Assembly: GCA_017503725.1 (NCBI GenBank)
Contig: JAFVSL010000008.1
Span: 1 to 64,000 of the forward strand
DNA: 64,000 bases
From: Alphaproteobacteria bacterium
GTDB taxonomy: Bacteria > Pseudomonadota > Alphaproteobacteria > Rs-D84
Direction: 5' to 3'
Each line of letters starts with the position of its first letter. Position 1 is the stretch's first letter. This document shows, in pieces, positions 52,580-61,296 of this stretch. A model generated the notes under the pieces. That model made no database searches. It had not been told where the DNA came from and was given only the letters and a program-made list of their open reading frames with translations. The position numbers were made by a program, and so were the translations under genes.

Positions 52580-52996
52580 ATGAAAAAACTTTTAATATTA
52601 ACCGCGGTTGGTGCGATACTCGCCGCGCCCGCGTTGGCGGTGCAAAAATGCGTGGCGTTGGATGAAAATAGTGGGGTGGTTACCTATACTGCTAATGAGC
52701 AAGAAGTTGAGTGGACTGCGACTTTGATGACAGGAGCAAAGATTTCGGGGATTGGCATATGTAATAGCACCGAAGGTATGGCGAACGAAATGTCTTATTC
52801 ACTTAAGATGACTAGTGAAGATGGAAATAGCTATTGTTGGTGTAAAATGATTAGTCCTGTTGTATCATATTGGGTGTTTGCAGAGAATATGTATAATGAT
52901 GCTTCTTGTTTTTTCTATTGTTCTGATACCTGTGCACGTTACATTCAGCAAAACTCAGACTTTCGCGCCATGATGTATTCGTTCCTTACAGATTAA
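52580..52996 (+). CDS. Secreted cysteine-rich protein (138 aa)
   Basis: The first 20 residues are a clear Sec signal peptide ending ALA-V. The mature part has nine or so cysteines in its second half (SYCWCKM, then CFFYCSDTCARYI), a spacing that suggests disulfide or metal binding. The ATG at 52580 follows AAGGAG; upstream frames lack a ribosome site. It lies just downstream of the structured RNA terminator and 12 bp before another secreted Cys protein. No family was recognised. Confidence 0.68.
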   Translation: MKKLLILTAVGAILAAPALAVQKCVALDENSGVVTYTANEQEVEWTATLMTGAKISGIGICNSTEGMANEMSYSLKMTSEDGNSYCWCKMISPVVSYWVFAENMYNDASCFFYCSDTCARYIQQNSDFRAMMYSFLTD

Positions 52997-53008
52997 AGGA
53001 GTGCACAG

Positions 53009-53281
53009 ATGAAACGAACCGTATTTTTGTTTGTGTTTGCGCCCGTGGTGGTGTTTGCTGCCGAGCCGTCCACCAGTTGTCCGTCGGGCTATATCGCCAT
53101 TGATGCGCCGTACATCACAATTGCGACAGAATGCCCCAGTGGTACGGTATCGGTCGGCACGGCGGAATCGTGTTTGGTGGAAAGTCCCGCGGGGGATTGC
53201 ATAATGTACGCGCCCGCGGGCGTATCGTATACAGACGCACCCGGCACGTATGAATTTACAGAGGCCTGTGCAATGGAATAA
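53009..53281 (+). CDS. Small secreted cysteine-containing protein (90 aa)
   Basis: Signal peptide 1-18 (ending VFA-A), then a short beta-rich domain with five Cys (CPSGY, ECPSGT, SCLVE, DCIMYAPAG, EAC) and repeated SGT/PAG turns. ATG 53009 follows AAAGGAG. It is the second gene of the unit that starts at 52580 and ends at a terminator. It may be a surface or periplasmic structural protein. Function unknown. Confidence 0.65.
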   Translation: MKRTVFLFVFAPVVVFAAEPSTSCPSGYIAIDAPYITIATECPSGTVSVGTAESCLVESPAGDCIMYAPAGVSYTDAPGTYEFTEACAME

Positions 53282-53282
53282 T

Positions 53283-53310
53283 AAAACCGCCGAATGGCGG
53301 TTTTTGTTTT
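53283..53310 (+). terminator. Terminator of the secreted Cys-protein operon
   Basis: AACCGCC and GGCGGTT hairpin followed by TTTGTTTT. Confidence 0.7.
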
Positions 53311-53311
53311 C

Positions 53312-53815
53312 TTACTTTTTTCCAAAATGCTTCTTTAATATTTCATATGCGGCGGAAATGCGCGCAAATTCGGTGGCGGCGTTTTTCTTGTCATCTGCCG
53401 TGTCGGGGTGGTACTTTTTCGCCAGGGCGCGGTATTTTACACCAACATCGCGCCAGGTGGCGGATATTCCCAAATCAAATACCTTTAATGACGATACAAC
53501 ATTGGTTGGTAATTTACTTTTTGCGGGCATTTTATCAAATTTAGATCGGCCTGTAATAAAATCGTTTATAAAGCGTGCGTAATCGGTCGCATCTGTGTTG
53601 GCGGTATCTTTGTCCTTTAATGGGGCACCAAATGTTTGACGTTCCCAATCGTCTTCGATTTCGTCCGCTGTCATATCCGCGTAATAATTCCAATTCTTGT
53701 TATATTCGGCCGCGTGTTCCGGACAAAAGAACCAGTATTCACGCAATTCGCGTGATTTTGGGGCACGGCACGTGCCCGCCTTGGTGCATCCCGGTTTATC
53801 ACATTTTTTTATCAT
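53312..53815 (-). CDS. J-domain protein with N-terminal zinc-ribbon-like motif
   Basis: A 167-residue protein. The N-terminus has C-D-K-P-G-C, then C16, and FFCPEHAAEY, a CxxxxC...C...CxxH set that could bind zinc. The C-terminus (about 112-167) is a J domain with the HPD tripeptide in YRALAKKYHPDT. J-domain proteins stimulate Hsp70. This architecture is found widely in alphaproteobacteria. The gene ends 5 bp from the secreted-protein terminator, and its start overlaps the xerD stop by 4 bp. Confidence 0.8.
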   Translation of the reverse strand: MIKKCDKPGCTKAGTCRAPKSRELREYWFFCPEHAAEYNKNWNYYADMTADEIEDDWERQTFGAPLKDKDTANTDATDYARFINDFITGRSKFDKMPAKSKLPTNVVSSLKVFDLGISATWRDVGVKYRALAKKYHPDTADDKKNAATEFARISAAYEILKKHFGKK

Positions 53816-54678
53816 TTATTATCTACCTTGGTTTCAGACAGGGGGTGATGCATTTCAATCGTTTCGCGTAATTGTTCGGGCAAAACGTGGGTGTATATTT
53901 GTGTTGTTGAAATGTCTTCGTGCCCCAGCATTGTTTGGATTGCGCGTAAATTGGCCCCGCCCGCAAGCAGGTGTGATGCAAATGAATGGCGCAGTACGTG
54001 TGGTGATACGCGATTTGGTTCAATGCCCGATAATACAGCGCATTTTTTTAATAATTTAAAAAATGCGTCACGGGTTATATGCCCCGATGCGCCACGTGAC
54101 GGAAATACGTATTTTGATGCGTCATCCCCACGTGTCGCCAGCCATTTGTTTAATGCGTTGACCGCGCCACTGTGCATTGGGACGATGCGTTCTTTGGCGC
54201 CTTTGCCGTGGATAAGTAATTTGTCACCCAAAATGGCGGTCATTGGTAATTCGCATAATTCCGATACGCGCAGGCCCGATGCATACAGCAATTCTATCAT
54301 CGCGCGCAGGCGTGTGGACGTTTTTATATCGCCCGCAGATGATATCAATAAATCTATTTCATCGATTGATAAAAATTTTGGTAATGGGCGTGCGCGCTTT
54401 GGCAATTCCAGATTTGCCGCCGGATTTTTTGTAATGATTTTTTCAAGCATCAAGAATTTGTAAAATCCGCGCAGGGCAGATGCCTTGCGGGCAATGGATG
54501 TTGGTTTTTCCGCAAGGCTTGATAAATATGATTGCAAAGCATCCGCGTCCGCCGTCATCAGTCCCCCAGGAATAGCATCGTTCGCCAGGCGCAGGTCTGA
54601 TTCATAACTGCGCAGGGTTTGAATACTGCGGCCGCGTTCGGCGGAAAGGGCTTCTAAGAATATATCTATGTAATTCAC
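53812..54678 (-). CDS. xerD: Tyrosine recombinase XerD
   Basis: XerD with XerC resolves chromosome dimers at dif with FtsK. The 288-residue protein has an N-terminal SAM-like DNA-binding domain and the catalytic set R (GLRVSEL), K (GKGAKER), HxxR (HVLRHSF), H (GHEDIS) and Tyr (IYTHV). GTG start (54676-54678) overlaps the stop of a 44-residue membrane protein. No dif site was identified. Confidence 0.9.
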   Translation of the reverse strand: MNYIDIFLEALSAERGRSIQTLRSYESDLRLANDAIPGGLMTADADALQSYLSSLAEKPTSIARKASALRGFYKFLMLEKIITKNPAANLELPKRARPLPKFLSIDEIDLLISSAGDIKTSTRLRAMIELLYASGLRVSELCELPMTAILGDKLLIHGKGAKERIVPMHSGAVNALNKWLATRGDDASKYVFPSRGASGHITRDAFFKLLKKCAVLSGIEPNRVSPHVLRHSFASHLLAGGANLRAIQTMLGHEDISTTQIYTHVLPEQLRETIEMHHPLSETKVDNK

Positions 54679-54809
54679 GGGTATACCACAATTTCATTCA
54701 TATGTTGAACCGGGGCAAAGGATATTATCATTAAAGCAATTATGGCCAAGATAAGCGCCCAAATTAAAATCTTGATAAATGTATTATTCTTTTTTTTCTT
54801 AATCGGCAT
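54675..54809 (-). CDS. 44-residue single-pass membrane protein
   Basis: Begins MPIKKKKNNT, has one membrane helix (about 11-30) and a short polar tail, and ends in a TGA that overlaps the GTG of xerD (GTGA). A GGGGTG ribosome site precedes its ATG. The translational coupling and the position between lptG and xerD support a real gene. It might be an assembly or stability factor for LptG, but that is speculation. Confidence 0.6.
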   Translation of the reverse strand: MPIKKKKNNTFIKILIWALILAIIALMIISFAPVQHMNEIVVYP

Positions 54810-54829
54810 AGCACACCCCGTCGTATGGT

Positions 54830-55888
54830 TTAGATTGTATCAAAACTGGTGATAAATATTCCGGCGCCCGCGATGATAATCAGTGGGGGGGCAATAATCG
54901 CCAACAGTGGTGGCAATGTCCCGGTTGACCCCAAGGCATTGAACATATTTGTGACAAAATACAATGCGAAACAAGTCAAAATACCGATGCTAAATTTTAT
55001 GCCAAAACTGTAATTGCGACGCTGCTTCGTTTGGGAAAATGCAACCCCCAGTGTTGCCATCGCAATCATAGTCAGCGGCAGGAAGAGCAGAGTCCAAAAC
55101 TGAACCAAATGTCCACGTGTTGGCGCGCCGATGTTGGACATTTTGTGAATGAATGCGGGTAATTGCCAGAAAGAGATTTGATCCGGTTGCAGGTATCGGT
55201 CCAGAACCGTTTGCGGATTTAGCAGGGTGTCTGTGTGCCAATCGGATTTGCGCATATTACCGTTGCTGTCCCAGATGGTGGCGTTTGTTGCGTTTAAACC
55301 ATCATCCGACAGGCGTACCGTTTCAGCCTTTACACGTTCAAGCAGTTTAAACGACGGGTCTTGAAAAAATATGGTCGTGTTTTCAAATATCAAGATATTG
55401 CCGGATTTGTGCATTGTGTCGGCGTTCATTGTGATAAATCCGTTGTCGGATGATTCCCGTAACCAAATCTGATTATCGACCAGTTGCAGGTGATCGGGGG
55501 TGATGTTGTTTGTGCTGACCCCGACAGAGTAGGGGTTGACAATCGTTGTCGCAATAATGCCAATCAGGGCCGCCCCAACCAAAAATGGGCGGGACGATTG
55601 ATATGGTGACATTCCCGCACTGGATACAATAATGCTTTCGCTGGATTTAGTAAGGTTGTATGACGCCAGCAATGTTCCCATAAATACCGCCAACGGTAAA
55701 AACAGTGGCACATATTCCAGTAACCGTACCCAGGATTCATAAAGTGCGGCCATTGCATCCGGATTAGATGGCAGGCGTTCCACAAACGTCACCGCCAAAA
55801 TAATCCCGCACACCACCAGCATTACCAGGCCAAAACCCGCAAAAAAACGGCGCATTAAAAATCTGGTTAAGATATTTAGTCTAAACAT
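54830..55888 (-). CDS. lptG: LPS export permease LptG/LptF family
   Basis: Inner-membrane component of the LptB2FGC complex that pulls LPS from the membrane for transport to the cell surface. The 352-residue protein has six membrane helices: one at the N-terminus followed by two, a large periplasmic beta-jellyroll (about 140-250), and three at the end. The N-terminal RFLMRRFFAGFGLVMLVVCGI and the LPLAVFMGTLLASYNLTKSSESII segment are typical. LptF would be elsewhere. It heads the operon lptG-small membrane protein-xerD-J-protein. Confidence 0.85.
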   Translation of the reverse strand: MFRLNILTRFLMRRFFAGFGLVMLVVCGIILAVTFVERLPSNPDAMAALYESWVRLLEYVPLFLPLAVFMGTLLASYNLTKSSESIIVSSAGMSPYQSSRPFLVGAALIGIIATTIVNPYSVGVSTNNITPDHLQLVDNQIWLRESSDNGFITMNADTMHKSGNILIFENTTIFFQDPSFKLLERVKAETVRLSDDGLNATNATIWDSNGNMRKSDWHTDTLLNPQTVLDRYLQPDQISFWQLPAFIHKMSNIGAPTRGHLVQFWTLLFLPLTMIAMATLGVAFSQTKQRRNYSFGIKFSIGILTCFALYFVTNMFNALGSTGTLPPLLAIIAPPLIIIAGAGIFITSFDTI

Positions 55889-55977
55889 AAGTCAAATTAT
55901 AGACCGAAGATTTCCTAATTGCAAAATTAAAATGATTCCTTATAATTTGATTACAAAAAAATAATAGGAAGATAAAA

Positions 55978-56448
55978 ATGGAAAAAAAGCCAATATCACG
56001 TGCGGGATTTGATAATCTGATTAAAGAATTAAAGGATTTAAAGGAAAATCAACGTCCGGAAATCTTGAAAACGGTGCAGTGGGCACGGTCACTGGGGGAT
56101 TTGTCTGAAAATGCAGATTACAGCGCGGCAAAGGAAAAACAACGCCAAATCGATAAACGTATTCAATTTATAGAGGGGGTTATTGAAAACGCCGCCATTA
56201 TTGATGTGGACAGTCTGTCTGGAAATCGGGTTATGTTTGGTGCGCGTGTCACCGCCGAGGATGAAGATGGAAATGTTATGCAGTGTCGCATTTTGTCGGA
56301 CATTGAATCCGATGGGCGTACGGTAATTTCTTGTACGTCGCCGGTTGGGCGTGCAATGATTGGTCGATGCGTTGGCGATACGTGCATCGTTAAATTGCCG
56401 GGCGGTGAAAAAGAATATGAAATTTTAGACGTAAAATTCAAGGATTAA
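55978..56448 (+). CDS. greA: Transcription elongation factor GreA
   Basis: GreA rescues backtracked RNA polymerase by inserting acidic residues near its active site. The 156-residue protein has an N-terminal coiled coil with DLSENADYSAAKEKQ (the acidic tip; Asp in place of the usual Glu in SENAEY) and a C-terminal FKBP-like domain ending KEYEILDVKF. The start follows AGGAAGA. A TATAAT at 55941-55946 is a likely -10 box. mutL follows 17 bp later. Confidence 0.95.
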   Translation: MEKKPISRAGFDNLIKELKDLKENQRPEILKTVQWARSLGDLSENADYSAAKEKQRQIDKRIQFIEGVIENAAIIDVDSLSGNRVMFGARVTAEDEDGNVMQCRILSDIESDGRTVISCTSPVGRAMIGRCVGDTCIVKLPGGEKEYEILDVKFKD

Positions 56449-56465
56449 GTCCAAAAGTTAAAGTT

Positions 56466-58235
56466 ATGTCTGTACGCATATTGCCAGATTTTTTAATCAA
56501 TCAAATTGCCGCCGGCGAGGTGGTTGAACGTCCCGCCAGTGTGGTTAAAGAATTGGTGGAAAATGCGCTGGATGCGGGGGCGGACCAGATTGTTATTGAC
56601 GTTGTTGATGGTGGGCGCACGTTAATCAGTGTTATTGATAATGGTGCGGGTATGTCGCGCGATGATTTGGCGACGGCCGTTATGCGTCACGCAACGTCCA
56701 AATTGCCGACCGACGATTTATTAAATATCAATTTTATGGGCTTCCGTGGCGAGGCATTACCGTCAATCGCATCTGTGTCTGATATGGAAATTGACACGTG
56801 CAATGGTGTGGATTCAAATGGGTGGCACCTGGATTGTAATACAATGGAAATAAAGCCGTGCGCGTGGGACACGGGAACACGTATTCGTGTAAAAAATCTG
56901 TTCGGGCGAACGCCGGCACGATTAAAATTCTTGCGCGGGGACCGCGCCGAATTGATGAGTGTGTTAGAGGTGGTAAAACGCCTGGCGATGGCGCGTGTGG
57001 ATGTTGGTTTTACACTGAATAACAAATGGCGTTTCCCAAAGAACCAGGATTTAATCGAACGCATTGCGGCGGTTATGGGGGATGATGTTCGTGGGCGTAT
57101 GTTGGATGTGGATGCGGAATCTGTATCCAATTCTGGGCTAAAATTGTCTGGATTTATTTCGGAACCGACGTTGCGACGTGCATCCAGTGTGGATCAATAT
57201 CTGTTTGTAAATGGACGCCCGGTCAAGGACAAGGTTCTGGTTGGTGCGTTGCGGGCCGCATATATGGATGTTATGCACGCGCGGGAATTTCCACTGTGTG
57301 CGCTGAATTTGACGCTGAATCCCCAGGCGGTTGATGTTAACGTATCGCCCGCCAAGACAGAGGTGCATTTCCTGGAACCGTCACACGTGCGCGCGTTTAT
57401 TATCAAAAATCTGCGGGATAGGTTGGCACAACCGTTGGCGGGGCCAGCGGTTGTGCAAAGTTCAGAGTTCAAAGTTCAAAGTTCAATTAATGGAATAAAT
57501 AATACATTTTTTAAGCCAAATGTGTCGCAACCGGCGCGGTTTGATTTTAATCTGGTGCCGGGGGCGTTTCGTGTTGCATCACGCGCCGCACCAATTGTTG
57601 AAAATCCCCAGAAACCGTGCGTAAAGACGGATTTTGAGGTGGCGCCCATTGATGAAAATATACAGGCGTTTGATATGCCGTTGGGGCGTGTTGTGGGGCA
57701 AATTGGAAATAAATATATTATTGCCCAGACGGAAAATGCAATGGTTGTTGTTGATCAGCACGCCGCGCACGAACGCATAACGTATGAAAAATTGCGTAAC
57801 CACGCGATAAAGACGCAACCCTTATTAACACCGATTGTTATCAATATGCGCGAAGAAGACGTGACGGCGGTTTTAACGGTGGCGGATGAAATGCGCGTGT
57901 CGGGTCTGCATATTGATGCGTTCGGGGACGATGCAATTGCGATTTTTGAAAAGCCCGCCGATTGGGATTTAGACTGGGGAACTGTATTCAAATCAATCGC
58001 GGATGAGGTACGCAGCAACGGGCATTCGTCGGGGTTAAATGAAAAACTGCATTTGAAATTGGCGAATTATGCGTGTCATCATTCGGTGCGGGCGGGGCAA
58101 AAATTAGACATAAATCAAATGGATGCTTTGTTGCGTGATATTGAAAATACCGAGCGTGCGGGGCAATGTAATCACGGTCGCCCGGTCTATAAATTTATCC
58201 CAATTTCTGAAATTGATGGTTGGTTTGAAAGATAA
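56466..58235 (+). CDS. mutL: DNA mismatch repair protein MutL
   Basis: MutL couples mismatch recognition by MutS to strand removal. The 589-residue protein has the GHKL ATPase motifs EVVERPASVVKELVENALDAGA (Bergerat I), DNGAGM (II) and GFRGEAL (III), a transducer domain with NGRPVKDK, and a C-terminal dimerisation domain. The linker (about residues 331-341) is partly encoded by CAAAGTT heptamer repeats. The C-terminal endonuclease motif DQHAAHERITYE is present, though I do not see the usual CPHGRP/zinc set clearly (CNHGRP). Confidence 0.92.
   Translation: MSVRILPDFLINQIAAGEVVERPASVVKELVENALDAGADQIVIDVVDGGRTLISVIDNGAGMSRDDLATAVMRHATSKLPTDDLLNINFMGFRGEALPSIASVSDMEIDTCNGVDSNGWHLDCNTMEIKPCAWDTGTRIRVKNLFGRTPARLKFLRGDRAELMSVLEVVKRLAMARVDVGFTLNNKWRFPKNQDLIERIAAVMGDDVRGRMLDVDAESVSNSGLKLSGFISEPTLRRASSVDQYLFVNGRPVKDKVLVGALRAAYMDVMHAREFPLCALNLTLNPQAVDVNVSPAKTEVHFLEPSHVRAFIIKNLRDRLAQPLAGPAVVQSSEFKVQSSINGINNTFFKPNVSQPARFDFNLVPGAFRVASRAAPIVENPQKPCVKTDFEVAPIDENIQAFDMPLGRVVGQIGNKYIIAQTENAMVVVDQHAAHERITYEKLRNHAIKTQPLLTPIVINMREEDVTAVLTVADEMRVSGLHIDAFGDDAIAIFEKPADWDLDWGTVFKSIADEVRSNGHSSGLNEKLHLKLANYACHHSVRAGQKLDINQMDALLRDIENTERAGQCNHGRPVYKFIPISEIDGWFER
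57456..57487. repeat. CAAAGTT heptamer repeats inside mutL
   Basis: Four heptamers (CAAAGTT, CAGAGTT, CAAAGTT, CAAAGTT) in a row within the linker codons (VQSSEFKVQSS). The same heptamers occur in mnmE and at 27864-27896. Confidence 0.7.
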
Positions 58236-58262
58236 AAATCCCGCGTTTCGCGGGATTTTTTA
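58235..58262 (+). terminator. Terminator of mutL
   Basis: AAAAATCCCGCG/CGCGGGATTTTTT hairpin with T run. Confidence 0.8.
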
Positions 58263-58314
58263 GTGGTTAATGTAAAGGGCTTGTGTTTTGGTGAAAAATG
58301 GTTTATAATTAACG

Positions 58315-58470
58315 TTGAATTCACAGGGATGTGGATTCGGGGTCGTCAAAAAGCCCATCAGCAATCGGTGCAAGAAAATGTGTGCCGTATCCGCACATAA
58401 AAATTGGCGCGGGATGCGTCTTTTTTTGTGTTTATAACCCGATGTATTCGTGCGATGGTCGCACATATAC
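58315..58470 (-). repeat. Dispersed degenerate repeat, copy 2
   Basis: Read on the minus strand, this stretch contains TTGCACCGA, a GGGCTTTTTGACGA and CCCCGAATCCACATCCCTGTG, matching copy 1 (20-150) and copy 3 (9120-9184). It lies in the 364-bp gap between mutL and the secreted protein at 58600. An open frame crosses it on the minus strand but has no ribosome site and is probably not a gene. Confidence 0.5.
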
Positions 58471-58568
58471 CACTTTCGTGCGTCGGGGTGCCGTCGGTTA
58501 TACAACAGGGCGCATTGCGCCCGAAAACCGGCGGGGTCAAAATTGCTGTTGATTTTTTGAACACCCCG

Positions 58569-58598
58569 ACCGCCATATTCCAAAAATGGCGGTGTTTT
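58569..58598 (+). terminator. Hairpin with T run directly before the 58600 start codon
   Basis: ACCGCCAT/ATGGCGGT with a short loop and GTTTTT. The T run ends one base before the ATG, so read-through or a start inside this element would decide expression of the next gene. Confidence 0.6.
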
Positions 58599-58599
58599 T

Positions 58600-59319
58600 A
58601 TGCGAAAAATAATTTGGGCTTTTTCACTGTGTTTGGTGGTGATGCCATCGCGCGCCGCAACATTACAGGGATATGGAACCGTGGAACGGTGTTTTGTTGT
58701 GCCGGATAGAACTATTCCGACATGTGATGGGGCTGATTATGTGTATTTCGAGACGTATTGTTATGTAGTGGAATTGGGGTGTAATATTAGGGTTAAAACA
58801 GAGGCCGTTTTATCGCCAATGAAAACCAAGTTTGCACAAATTCACGACGAAATTACAGAACCAGCGATAAAATATGGTAATAATGTTTTTTGCAAAATGA
58901 CATACCCGTATGAAGGGCTTTATGTTACGTTGTTTAGTTTTAATGATTGGGGTGATTTAGCAGCTGATCTTGAGTGTGCTTCCTTATACTTGGATAATGC
59001 ATATGATTGTTATCAAAACCGTGATGGTGATGATTGTGAAGTTGAATATTATTACGGAAGTTTTTATACCACAGAATACCAAGAATTATTTTTATCGGCG
59101 TTATTTGCGACAGAAATGCCATCCGAAATCCCGTGTACGATTGGTATTTCCAATTTAATGGTTTCAACGGGGGATGCGTTTCAATTATATGCGGAAAAAT
59201 ATACCGAACCGTCGTTGGTTGTGCAATATAATGATGAAAAATGCTATGTTAAATTGGAAAGCGGTGTGGGGAATTTAAATATAAATTTTAATGGTGAAAT
59301 TTATCACGCCGTGGAATAA
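58600..59319 (+). CDS. Secreted hypothetical protein (239 aa), Cys-containing
   Basis: Signal peptide (about 1-19, ending SRA-A), then a mature part with about ten Cys, acidic, rich in Tyr, and likely disulfide-bonded (VERCFVV, PTCDG, YCYVVELGC, ECASLYL, CYQNRDGDDCEVEYYYG). No family recognised. The ATG directly follows a terminator-like hairpin and has only a weak GGCGGTG upstream, so its expression is unusual. It is followed by yajC after 75 bp. Confidence 0.62.
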   Translation: MRKIIWAFSLCLVVMPSRAATLQGYGTVERCFVVPDRTIPTCDGADYVYFETYCYVVELGCNIRVKTEAVLSPMKTKFAQIHDEITEPAIKYGNNVFCKMTYPYEGLYVTLFSFNDWGDLAADLECASLYLDNAYDCYQNRDGDDCEVEYYYGSFYTTEYQELFLSALFATEMPSEIPCTIGISNLMVSTGDAFQLYAEKYTEPSLVVQYNDEKCYVKLESGVGNLNINFNGEIYHAVE

Positions 59320-59394
59320 GTTTTTTCTGTATTTGTCCTTTACTTTTCTAGGTTTTTTTACTATTGTGCCAGTATCAAAGCAAGGAGAAATCAT

Positions 59395-59709
59395 ATGGAT
59401 CAAGCAGCAGTTGTTGTTGATAATGCGACGCAAACCGTCGCCACGGCACCCCAGGGGGATATTTGGGGAATGGTGCTGTATTTAATCATTGTGTTTGGAA
59501 TTATCTATTTTCTGATGGTGCGACCAAATAAAAAACGTATGGCAGAATATCAAAAAATGCTGGATGCGTTAAAGGTTGGTAATCGCGTTATGGCCGCGGG
59601 TATCTATGGCACGATTAAGAAAATTAACGACAAAACAATTGAAATGGAAGTTGCCAAAGGCGTTGTTATAGAAGTTAACAAAAACGCCGTGGCATCGGTC
59701 GAAGAATAA
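59395..59709 (+). CDS. yajC: Preprotein translocase accessory subunit YajC
   Basis: YajC is part of the SecDF-YajC complex that aids SecYEG. The 104-residue protein has a membrane helix (about 23-41), the typical MVRPNKKRMAEYQKML after it, and a small basic KOW-like domain with GNRVMAAGIYGTIKKI. Start ATG follows AAGGAGA. secD follows after 12 bp, the standard order. Confidence 0.95.
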   Translation: MDQAAVVVDNATQTVATAPQGDIWGMVLYLIIVFGIIYFLMVRPNKKRMAEYQKMLDALKVGNRVMAAGIYGTIKKINDKTIEMEVAKGVVIEVNKNAVASVEE

Positions 59710-59721
59710 AAGGGTATGGGT

Positions 59722-61275
59722 ATGTTTAAAAAACTGGCTATTATTTTCACAGCAGTATTTTGTGTTCTGTTGGCGGTGCCGACAATGTCGCCAAAATTGG
59801 CGCCTTATTTTCCGTCTTGGATTAAACCAATTCCGTTGGGGTTGGATTTAAAAGGTGGGGCGCAATTATTATTAGAGGTGGATACCGACACTATGTTCCA
59901 GGAAAAAGCGGAACAGTTGTACGAAGAAACGCGCAGCGCGTTAATTAACCGCGACAAGGGGGTTATTCGTTTTTCAAACCTGCGTAATCACGATGGTGTG
60001 GTGTCGCTGGTTGTGCGTGATGAAGACCAGGTTAGCGAGGCCAAGGGACGCTTGAAAAGTGTGTTTGGCAACACCGTTGATATCGCGTCCAGTGGCAAAA
60101 CAATCACTTTGTCTTATTCGGATGTGCAAAAGGCGGAAATGACCAAAGATGCGTTGGCGCGCAGTATTGAAATTGTTCGTCGTCGTATTGATGCGCTGGG
60201 GACGAAAGAACCGTCTATTCAAAGTCAGGGCGGCAAATATATTATGGTACAGTTGCCCGGTGTTGATAATCCAGAACATATTAAAAATCTGATTGGACAG
60301 ACGGCAAAAATGACATTTCATTTGGTAAATGAAAATGTGTCGCCGGACCAGATTGCGTCGGGGCGTGCGCCAAATGGTACGGACCTGTTGCCGTATATGG
60401 ATGCACCGGGTCAGGTTGTTCCGGTCTATTCCAGGGTAGAGGTATCCGGTGAATCACTGAAAGATTCCCAGGCAGACTATGACCAGAATAATATGCCGGT
60501 TGTTACAACCGTGTTTGATGCAACGGGGGCACGTAAATTTGCGCGTCTGACAACCGAACACGTTAATGAACGCTTTGCAATTGTGTTGGACGGGCGTGTG
60601 TTGTCTGCGCCAACAATTCGTGAACCAATTCCGGGCGGCCGTGGCCAGATTTCGGGTGGTTTTTCATTACAAGGCGCAAAGGATTTAGCGGTATTATTGC
60701 GTTCGGGGGCATTGCCGGCGCCATTGACCGTTATCGAAGAACGTACCGTCGGTGCAGGATTGGGTGCGGACACAATCGAACGCGGTAAAATTGGCGCGTT
60801 GGTTGGTGTGATATTTATCTTTATATTCCTTATCTTTACATATCGTATGTTTGGCGTGTTGGCCAGTGCAACATTGCTTGTCAACCTGGGGATGATTGTG
60901 GGTGTGACGGCACTGTTTGGGGCAACGCTGACATTGCCGGGTATTGCGGGTATCGTGTTGACGTTGGGTATGGCGGTGGACGCGAATATCTTGCCGTTTG
61001 AACGTATCAGGGACGAGGTTCGTGCCGGTGTCCCGACACTGCGTGCGGTAAATATGGGATTTGATCGTTCGTTAAAAACGGTTTTGGACGGAAACTTGAC
61101 CACGCTTATCTGTGGTTTGGTGTTGTTCCAGTTTGGTGCCGGTCCAATTCGTGGGTTTGCGGTAACATTGTCGATTGGTATTTTGACAACACTGTTTACG
61201 TGCGTATGGTTTGCCAAGGTTCTGATTGACTGGTACATGAACGGCAAAAATAAAAAGATTGGTTTTGTTAAATAA
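59722..61275 (+). CDS. secD: Protein translocase subunit SecD
   Basis: SecD uses the proton gradient to help pull proteins across the membrane. The 517-residue protein has a first membrane helix, GLDLKGGAQLLLEVD, a large periplasmic domain, and the C-terminal bundle with GMAVDANILPFERIRDE and GFAVTLSIGILTTLFT. A start at 59716 is also in frame, but ATG 59722 has the better spacing to AAAAGGG. It is followed 21 bp later by secF. Confidence 0.95.
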   Translation: MFKKLAIIFTAVFCVLLAVPTMSPKLAPYFPSWIKPIPLGLDLKGGAQLLLEVDTDTMFQEKAEQLYEETRSALINRDKGVIRFSNLRNHDGVVSLVVRDEDQVSEAKGRLKSVFGNTVDIASSGKTITLSYSDVQKAEMTKDALARSIEIVRRRIDALGTKEPSIQSQGGKYIMVQLPGVDNPEHIKNLIGQTAKMTFHLVNENVSPDQIASGRAPNGTDLLPYMDAPGQVVPVYSRVEVSGESLKDSQADYDQNNMPVVTTVFDATGARKFARLTTEHVNERFAIVLDGRVLSAPTIREPIPGGRGQISGGFSLQGAKDLAVLLRSGALPAPLTVIEERTVGAGLGADTIERGKIGALVGVIFIFIFLIFTYRMFGVLASATLLVNLGMIVGVTALFGATLTLPGIAGIVLTLGMAVDANILPFERIRDEVRAGVPTLRAVNMGFDRSLKTVLDGNLTTLICGLVLFQFGAGPIRGFAVTLSIGILTTLFTCVWFAKVLIDWYMNGKNKKIGFVK

Positions 61276-61296
61276 TAAATGCAAAGGGGAAATGTT

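Noticed and set aside
58260-58583. Minus-strand 107-residue frame in the mutL-58600 gap
   Set aside because: It spans a degenerate repeat copy and two terminators, has no ribosome site, and its similarity to copies 1 and 3 is at DNA level with broken frames.
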